Of a DNA stretch of 64,000 nucleotides, positions 57,677 through 64,000 are shown in pieces; within the stretch, counting starts at the first letter, position 1; every line of letters begins with the position of its first letter. A model generated the notes under the pieces. The model was not told where the DNA came from and did not search any database. It was given only the letters and a program-made list of their open reading frames with translations. Source of the DNA: Batkoa obscura (Eukaryota; Entomophthoromycota; Entomophthoromycetes; Entomophthorales; Batkoaceae). The position numbers were made by a program, and so were the translations under genes. Location: positions 372,001 to 436,000 of the forward strand of contig JASVEC010000032.1 of NCBI GenBank assembly GCA_030770535.1, read 5' to 3'.

Positions 57677-58076
57677 TGTGAAATATCGCTTTGTCAGTCC
57701 CATGGTTAATTATTTTGATTTGTTATGAGAATTTCTAGTTCCACCCAAAAGAATATTATCTTCTCATTTTGATACTTATACTTTTCAGAGTATAAAAGAG
57801 TTTACAGAATATAATAGTTCGAGGCTTTTTAACTGAATTAATCCCTGATATCTCGAACATTTAATAAAGCCACTAAGTTTTCTTAATAGTATTTTACATA
57901 GATTTTACATTAGTATTGTCTATTCTATTTGTCTTATATAGCTTGTAACCTATTACGTGCTATTCCTCATAACCCAAGTCTATCTTAGTCACATAAACTA
58001 AGACCTTTTGACTTATAGTGTAGTCAACCCAGCAATAGCTGTTCTTGACTCCAAACCCTGAGTACCAGATTTCACA
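57677..58076 (+). repeat. 3' LTR
   Basis: 400 bp, appears identical to the 5' LTR by eye. Confidence 0.92.
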
Positions 58077-58300
58077 TAATAAATATTTCTCAATTAAGCT
58101 TTATAAGAACATGTATTTAAGATCTAGTAGAAATTCAACTAACTTACAGTATGAGCTATAATAGAATGATTTAGAACTGTGTTTGGGTACTTTTGTTTTA
58201 ATAAAAGATGTGATTTTATAGAATTTTAAGCGAAGTTTTTAAAATACAAATTTTTTTAAAATTGGATAAAATAATGAAACTAATTCAGACAACCCCATAT

Positions 58301-58992
58301 ACTGAAGCTATAGTTGATAATAACGCTACTCGTTGATTCTTATTTCCTGTTTCCCTTAAAGCACTAATTTTATACATTACTTGATTAAGTTTATCATTGT
58401 CGATAGTAAACTTTGATAGTATTATATATGGGTATGTTTTTTTTTGATTCCATTACTTTTCCATTTTTTAAGCGCTATTTGAGTAGAAAAATCCTTAGTA
58501 GAATTCTTAGACGAAAAAATACATCCCCATATCTTTTCTTTGTTTTATTGTATCATAAAATTCCATAAACCTTGGGTTGTTATAAGTAGCTCTCAAAATT
58601 GATGTAAATGAATTACAATGTTTATATTGTGTACTCCCCCCTACTGTATTGAAATTTTCAAAAATTCCATTTCGAAGTTAGTTTAGTTATGAAAGTTTGC
58701 ATTTTATTTTTATTTCTATTCCAACAAAAAATAAAGTCAAATAAACTGTATTTATATAATTATATAATCATATAGTTATATATTATATATCTATTAAATA
58801 TTTAACAGAAATAATGTAAAACATATAGTTAGGAAAATGAGCTATTAAGAAAATGAAATAATTAAAATAAAATTTAAATAAAGAGATTTAATTTGGGCTT
58901 TTTAGATTTAACCGTCACATTAGACACAAATTTAAAAGTCTAAATTTTGGATTAACTTCCAAGTAAATTTTAGAATCAATTTGGACAACCCC
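58301..58992 (-). mobile_element. GGGG-TIR element copy C10, 5' part
   Basis: Starts mid-gene directly after the right ATAT of C8 and runs to the 5' terminus (TTGGACAACCCC) followed by ATAT (58993-58996). It carries the shared 4-bp shift, the gene-interrupting MITE (58430), and the C9 target site unfilled. The rest of the copy is not found on the left side of C8. Confidence 0.85.
58430..58528 (-). mobile_element. GGGGATG MITE inside C10
   Basis: Same site and relative orientation as 30952, 42439 and 48562. Confidence 0.9.
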
Positions 58993-59497
58993 ATATAACA
59001 AAGTAAAACCAGTATTATAAAAACATGCAGTTCAGTGCTATCTATTTTATAAATTTTAGCAAGTTTTAAAATTTAACTAACCGGTTTATACTAAATAGGT
59101 TTTGAGACCTATCTTTAAAGGTTTTTAGACAATAACTAATCCTTAAGTTAAAAAATAAGTTTAAACTTATGATAAAAAATCCAGTTTTTTTTGTATTTTT
59201 AAATACTTTGACTTTTAAAAGTTCAATTCTCAACTTTTTATACTATCATGTTAAAATTTATATCAAAATTATATAAGGTTTGAATACCACAAAGTTTTTA
59301 GCATTTGGTAAAAGATTCATAAAAGGTTATAGTTATAAATAAACATAATATTTATAATGATTTTTCAATTATGATCATAGAAATTTATTATAAATTTTAA
59401 TTAAATTCTGTAATTGAACAGTTTTTTAAGTATAGTGTTTATTCAATCAATCATTTTTATTATTCTATAAGCTGCTCTATTTTAAAATTTACCATCT
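58993..59497. other. gene-free gap at right edge of the repeat island
   Basis: About 500 bp of AT-rich DNA downstream of the helicase gene. No repeat-family member is seen. Confidence 0.6.
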
Positions 59498-61447
59498 TTA
59501 ACTTAAAACTGTTTTAGTTCTAATTGATCGTTTAATACGTTCCGACAAAGATCTATCTTTTTTACCAACTAATGCGGTGACAATACCACTTTTACCAGCA
59601 CGAGCAGTTCGACCGCATCTATGTAAGAAATCAACTACCGAAGTCGGAAAGTCATATAATATTACATGATTTACTGAAGTAGTATCAAGGCCACGTGAAG
59701 CTATATCAGTGCACAAAAGTATTTTGGGATTTTTATCTATTGTGGTATCAGTTTCAGGATCAGTTTCAGTTTCACGAGTAGAACTCGAAAAAGCATATGA
59801 ACTAGATACTGTTGGTGAGCTTGGATAAAGAAATTGTTGAATCTCTTTCTCAGTTGCTGGTGGAGTATTAGGAAAAGGGTCCTTACCATAAAGTGATATA
59901 CTTGGTATTTTTCTATCCATCAAAAAAGTTTGTGCGATTGAGACTGATTTACGAGTATTGCAAAATATTATGATTCTATCCCTTGATTTTTGTTGAGCAG
60001 TGCTCGAGGTTCTTTGATCAAACTGCCTCAAAATATCCAAAAGCGCCAACTGTCTATTACCCTGATAATCTTTCAAATCAACGAAGTGTTGCTTACAGTT
60101 TGGAAGGGCTTTATGCAAAGAAGGAGTGGTAATTTTAAGTATATTAGGGAAAAGCTTATCAAGGGTTTGAAGGACTAATTTAGGTAAAGTTGCAGAGACT
60201 ATTTGAATTTGGTAACTTCTTTTTAATTTCTCATTGGTCTTCTTAACTCCATCTATAATATCTTTAACATCACCAGCAAACCCTTTTTCAAACATAGTGT
60301 CTGCTTCATCAATTGCCATTTGCGTCACTTCAGATAAAGATAAATTTCCAGTAAGTAGATAACGTTTTAATGATGCTGGGGTAGTTACCAAAATATCAAA
60401 TGGTGTATTCAATCTACGCAAAAAATCCTTTCTTACTGTTGATCTGGTTAGCAAAACTGCACGAAATTTTACTAAATGAGATATTTTTTTTGAAACTGCA
60501 TATACCTGTTCTGCTAAGGCACAGCTCGGTACAAGCACTATTGCCCTTGGCCTGTTTAGTTTACGTAAATCAGTGGTGCTTAGAAGTCTAAGCTCTTGAC
60601 TATTCAGAACATCTTTGTTATTCATTTCCATATTATTCAGTAAAACATCGTTTCCTTCTTCAGATTTGAGTTTAGAAATTATTGGTAGTAAATAAGCTAA
60701 AGTCTTTCCAGAACCGGTTTCAGCTGCTAAGAGAATATGGGATTTATTGTTTTTCAAAAGCTCTGGGACGGCTAGTGCTTGAATCTCAGTAGGCTTCAAT
60801 TTGGTTGGCTCAATATTTGGAAATAGCTTTTGAATGCTTTCTAATAGCTGAGGATGAAGCCCTAAATCTTCAAAATTTAATTCTTTTATTCTCTTCTCTA
60901 AGGACTCTATAGTTTCGGTTTCTGCCATATCAAATTTCGTAACTTTAACTTGATTACTATTCCCTATTTCCTTAACTTTAGGTTTATCTCTACGATTGCG
61001 CTCCCGTTCTTTAAACTTTTTCTTTGCGCTAATAGTCTCATAGGTTAGATTTAAGTTTGGTTTTAGCCCTTTTTTAATATCCGAGGGTAGAGATTCCAGT
61101 TTAAATCTGGTTGGAATAAAACCTCGAGTTTTTTTTGAAACTGGTTTCGCTGTGAATCTTTTACTCTTTTCCTGTTTAACTAACATTCTTCTACGTTCAT
61201 TTCCTGTCAATCCGTCAGGCCTTTTATGCTTCAAAAGGGATGAATAACTTACTTTCGATCTACTTCTTTCATTTAATTGTGTTGAAGTATAAAAAGTATT
61301 ATAGAGGTTGAGTGCTGGGATGCTATTTTCTTTTCTTATAGAAGAGTCATAAAGTTTACTTTTTCCTATAAAATTAATAGAATTTAAACCATTTTTTTTA
61401 AGGATACTGCTTCTAGATACTATTAATTTAATACGACTAAAAATCAT
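59498..61447 (-). CDS. mitochondrial DEAD-box RNA helicase, Mrh4-like
   Basis: A single-exon gene for 649 aa. The basic, hydroxylated N terminus (MIFSRIKLIVSRSSILKK) looks like a mitochondrial presequence. Helicase motifs: Q motif region (KPTEIQALAVP, about 218-228), Walker A AAETGSGKT (241-249), DEADT (380-384), SAT (418-420), IIFCNTRKS (493-501), DIASRGLD (581-588) and HRCGRTARAG (609-618). DEADT with MFEKGF after it and the lysine-rich N-terminal extension fit Mrh4, which helps assemble the large mitoribosomal subunit. A Ser/Thr/Glu/Pro-rich insert (about 523-573) between the IIFCNTRK and DIASRG motifs is unusual. Assignment to Mrh4 rather than another mitochondrial DEAD-box protein rests on pattern. 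Confidence 0.85.
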   Translation of the reverse strand: MIFSRIKLIVSRSSILKKNGLNSINFIGKSKLYDSSIRKENSIPALNLYNTFYTSTQLNERSRSKVSYSSLLKHKRPDGLTGNERRRMLVKQEKSKRFTAKPVSKKTRGFIPTRFKLESLPSDIKKGLKPNLNLTYETISAKKKFKERERNRRDKPKVKEIGNSNQVKVTKFDMAETETIESLEKRIKELNFEDLGLHPQLLESIQKLFPNIEPTKLKPTEIQALAVPELLKNNKSHILLAAETGSGKTLAYLLPIISKLKSEEGNDVLLNNMEMNNKDVLNSQELRLLSTTDLRKLNRPRAIVLVPSCALAEQVYAVSKKISHLVKFRAVLLTRSTVRKDFLRRLNTPFDILVTTPASLKRYLLTGNLSLSEVTQMAIDEADTMFEKGFAGDVKDIIDGVKKTNEKLKRSYQIQIVSATLPKLVLQTLDKLFPNILKITTPSLHKALPNCKQHFVDLKDYQGNRQLALLDILRQFDQRTSSTAQQKSRDRIIIFCNTRKSVSIAQTFLMDRKIPSISLYGKDPFPNTPPATEKEIQQFLYPSSPTVSSSYAFSSSTRETETDPETDTTIDKNPKILLCTDIASRGLDTTSVNHVILYDFPTSVVDFLHRCGRTARAGKSGIVTALVGKKDRSLSERIKRSIRTKTVLS

Positions 61448-61889
61448 TTATACACTTTAAAAAACAAAAATATTAAAAAATAACTTTTGTATAAGTATAT
61501 AATTGGAAATTCTTAGCTTCGAATTTACCCAATCATTTTTAGGAATATAATCCTTTAACTTCAAATTCGATAGTATAATAATAATTCAATTATTATTTTA
61601 TACTTTAAAGATGAACAGTGTGGTTAAAATACAAAAAAGCGTATATTTATCTATACATTATATATGGTATTGATATGATCGCTCTAAAACATACAAGCTT
61701 TATTTTGATATTAAGTTGTGACAATCAAATTCTGAGATACTACTTAATATTATCTTATAAAAGTAGTTTGAAAAATAATTATCACAATTTAATTTAGATT
61801 TTAACAGATTTACTCTAATAAACAAGCTATATGATTGTAAGTATAATATATTTAAGTGCCTTTTTATTAATATATTTATTAAATTTAAA
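61448..61889. other. intergenic gap
   Basis: About 440 bp of AT-rich DNA holding the promoter of the helicase gene and the 3' end of the next gene. Nothing else is seen. Confidence 0.6.
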
Positions 61890-64000
61890 TTAAGTCTCCT
61901 TGTTGATATCCACTGATTTACAGTTTTTACTACTTTGAGTTGATTCTTTTGATTCCAGAAAGTCAATTTTGCGTTTATTATATTGTACAATAGAAAGTTG
62001 TCTATCATCATTATTTTCTTGAAGCACATCTAGTTCTCCGCCACTCATCTTACTCCTTTCCTTTATTTCTTTTACTTCTTCATAGTACTTATCAATATTT
62101 AAAATAATTTCACTATCCAAAGATATTTCAGAATCTGGATGCTCGTCTTTTCTATATTTATCGATCTGGTCATACTCATTACATGGATCTAAACACAAAA
62201 GAGGGTTTGATTGCATTTTTGGTGCAGGTAAAAATCCATCTCTATTTTTCGATGCAATAGCAACTTCTTTAGCATCAAATAAAATCGCCTTTGTTGATTT
62301 TTTGTTATCCGGCAGTTTGAAAGGCGATGGGGGCGTAAGCAAACAATAATCTTTTATTGGTGTTATATCTAACAAGGTATCTATATTATTATTAAGATCT
62401 TCTAATTCTCTTTCATTCTCACTTAAAGAGACATCATCTGAATTATCACTTGTAACATAAGTGTCTAAATTCTCATTTTCAGATTGTAGTGCTTCAAAGC
62501 TCTCATTTTCATCTTCTTCATTACTATCACTCCTTCCTTGTGATGAGAATTGATTGGTGTTTTCACGGATATATAAATCTCTGCCATTATAAGTATCTGT
62601 GCTTTTATTGTTGTACTGATTTAAGGGTATAGTGTAATCGCTTTGAGATATAAAATCAGTATTTAAATATTCTTTTCCGTTAGATGCCTTTGGTTTTGAC
62701 TTAATAGTTGCTTCTGCAGTATTAGATTGTGAAGTAGTATTGAACTGCGCAAATTTTGGAGATCCGATGATACGAGATAAAATTGTTCTGGGCGTTGCTG
62801 TTGAATCTAATGATTTTTCATCCAAATCTCCATTTTCAGAGGTAAAGTTAAAGTTTTTATCCATAGTACTATTCCCAACGTTGTCGAGGTTGTAATTACT
62901 ATCATTAGTTGATTTTAATAATTCGCTATCTATTAGTTCCTGATTTTTTGGCTCTAATATTATTTTTTTCTTGATTTCTAATTCCACTTGATCTTTACTA
63001 ACTTGGGGGGTTATTGGGTTGAAATTTCTATGTGAATTACTATAAGGTTGATCAGAGGTAAAAGTGTTTGACGAATCCTTATGGCTTTGATTTTTACTCC
63101 TATCATTCGTCAGATGTGCCTCAGCGTCATTTTTAGTCTTTACTTCTATTGTAAAATTGTCACTTTTTGATGTAAATTTCTTTTGTATATTTGATTGATT
63201 GTCAAACCCGGGAAGAAGACATTCAATGTTTTTTATTGTTGGAAAACCATTCGGAAATAAAGCTGAATATTTACTAGGGATGAAAGGAAACTCACGTTTA
63301 AAATCATTGACTTTTAATTTCATTTTCTTTGGCATGGAAATGACCAAATTCTTCCCCAGATAAGGGTTGCGTTTTAAAAAGCAAAAAGACGCGAGTTGAC
63401 TAATTTTACAAGCATCAAAATAAGTGCAATGAACTCCATAAATCAGAGATGATTCTATAATGTTTTCATGATATACTAAAATAGAAGAATCAAAATAGCA
63501 AATTGCAAGTTCAAGGAGTTTCAAACCCGAATATTCAGCGAATGGGTGGTTCCTTTGAATGATTTCACAAAACAAAGGTATTAAATTGCTTGAAGGGCAA
63601 ATGATAGATATCATTACAACACAATCGAAGGCCTTTTTTCTTACGCTTAGACAATAATTATCTAAACAACACAGTATCTTTGGAACGTAAAAAGGTATTA
63701 ATGGATTGAAATCTTCTTTAAGGACCAACAATACATCCATAAACATTTGAATCAAAAGCGCTAACTGAGACATTTCGCCATGTTCAAACTAAAAACGTTA
63801 GAGTCATAAAATAAAACATAGTAGATAAAAACTTACAACTAAGCTCAATGAATCATAAATCTGCTGTAAATAATAAATAAATTCTAAAGGGTGTTTTTTA
63901 GCGACTTCAATCAATTCTATTAATTTAAATAAAGATGTTTTCAAGTATATACTGTTATTGCATATTAAATCTTTTCTAAAATTGTTTTTAATTCCTTCTA
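61890..64000 (-). CDS. HEAT-repeat protein, possibly CLASP-like, 5' partial
   Basis: Exons 63788-61890 and 63837 to beyond the window edge, joined over a 48-nt intron (GTAAGT...TTTTAG); the start lies outside. The visible ~687 residues begin with helical repeats: IPFYVPKILCCLDNYCLSVR followed by KKAFDCVVMIS, then IIESSLIYGVHCTYFDACK before FLKRNP. The repeat with VR-x-x-A-x-x-C and the later D-A-C-K helix recall the TOG/CLASP_N arrays of microtubule-stabilising CLASP/Stu1 proteins. The rest (about residues 230-687) is acidic, Ser/Asn-rich and probably disordered. Kinetochore/microtubule function is a guess from the fold; other ARM/HEAT proteins are possible. Confidence 0.7.

Larger units (their letters stand above)
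50524..58076 (+). mobile_element. Ty3/Gypsy LTR retrotransposon, looks whole
   Basis: 7553 bp. Two 400-bp LTRs (50524-50923 and 57677-58076) begin TGTGAAAT and end ATTTCACA, and look identical by eye, which points to a very recent insertion. A 4-bp TAAT duplication flanks it (50520-50523, 58077-58080), and C4-C6 show the same place unfilled. A likely primer-binding site follows the 5' LTR by 2 bp (50926 on, TGGCGCTCATAACTGG), and a purine tract (AGGGAGGGAAA) precedes the 3' LTR. It carries gag then pol with PR-RT-RNaseH-IN order, the Ty3/Gypsy arrangement. No breaks seen. It is visibly more GC-rich than the DNA around it. Confidence 0.93.
45527..58296 (+). mobile_element. GGGG-TIR element copy C8 with nested insertions
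   Basis: Left terminus GGGGCTGTCTTAATTGG (ATAT at 45523-45526) and right terminus CAGACAACCCC (ATAT at 58297-58300). Its own ~2.5 kb is spread out by a MITE (45697), whole copy C9 (45853-48316), MITEs at 48562 and 49524, and a Ty3/Gypsy element (50524-58076). The gene carries the shared 4-bp shift, Asn in place of the first catalytic Asp and two MITEs. Its first half is nearly the same as C3 and its second half (49648-50289) nearly the same as C9, so it is a mosaic. Non-autonomous. Confidence 0.87.

Noticed and set aside
1-64000. tRNA, rRNA or CRISPR-like arrays.
   Set aside because: No tRNA T-loop/anticodon pattern, rRNA core sequence or regular spacer-repeat array was seen. The regular-looking repeats are dispersed MITEs.

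Overview
The window looks like nuclear DNA from an early-diverging filamentous fungus. It is very AT-rich. Host introns are tiny (about 46-61 nt, GT...AG). The gene set is fungal: a velvet-domain regulator, a Mig1/CreA-type zinc-finger repressor, a Fun30-type remodeller, an Mrh4-type mitochondrial helicase, a kelch-repeat membrane protein and a tandem pair of pseudokinase-Sel1 proteins. Pseudokinase-Sel1 fusions bring Mucoromycota/Glomeromycotina-like genomes to mind, but I cannot place the species.

Host genes occupy both flanks. Left flank (about 2.4-26.1 kb): two tandem pseudokinase-Sel1 genes (+), a polytopic membrane protein (-), a doubtful small ORF (-), a velvet protein (-), a PH-domain protein (+), a Mig1/CreA-like factor (+), a kelch/TM protein (+) and an 11-exon Fun30/SMARCAD1-like ATPase (-). 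Right flank (59.5-64 kb): an Mrh4-like DEAD-box helicase (-) and the 3' part of a HEAT-repeat, possibly CLASP-like gene (-) that runs off the end. These genes do not form a pathway; they are ordinary neighbours separated by gene-free AT-rich DNA.

The middle (about 28.5-59 kb) is a repeat island built mainly from one DNA transposon family. One copy is whole (C9, 45853-48316, - strand). It has GGGG...CCCC ends, an ATAT target duplication and an uninterrupted 567-codon gene for an unusual RNase-H-like transposase. At least nine other copies or pieces (C1-C10 below) are broken, internally deleted, mosaic or loaded with small (about 95-100 bp) miniature elements (MITEs). The MITE ends align with the two different ends of the big element. 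About 36 MITEs are scattered through the window. A filled/empty site pair and a MITE with an AGAA duplication fix the target duplication at 4 bp.

A whole-looking, apparently very young Ty3/Gypsy element (50524-58076) sits inside copy C8, and two older solo LTRs of the same family lie nearby. The nesting order (C8, then C9 and the Gypsy element inside it, with shared MITEs in many copies) gives a readable history. The best candidate for an undescribed system is this transposon family: one apparently competent source copy, frameshifted relatives that still appear at separate sites, and a MITE swarm with matching ends.
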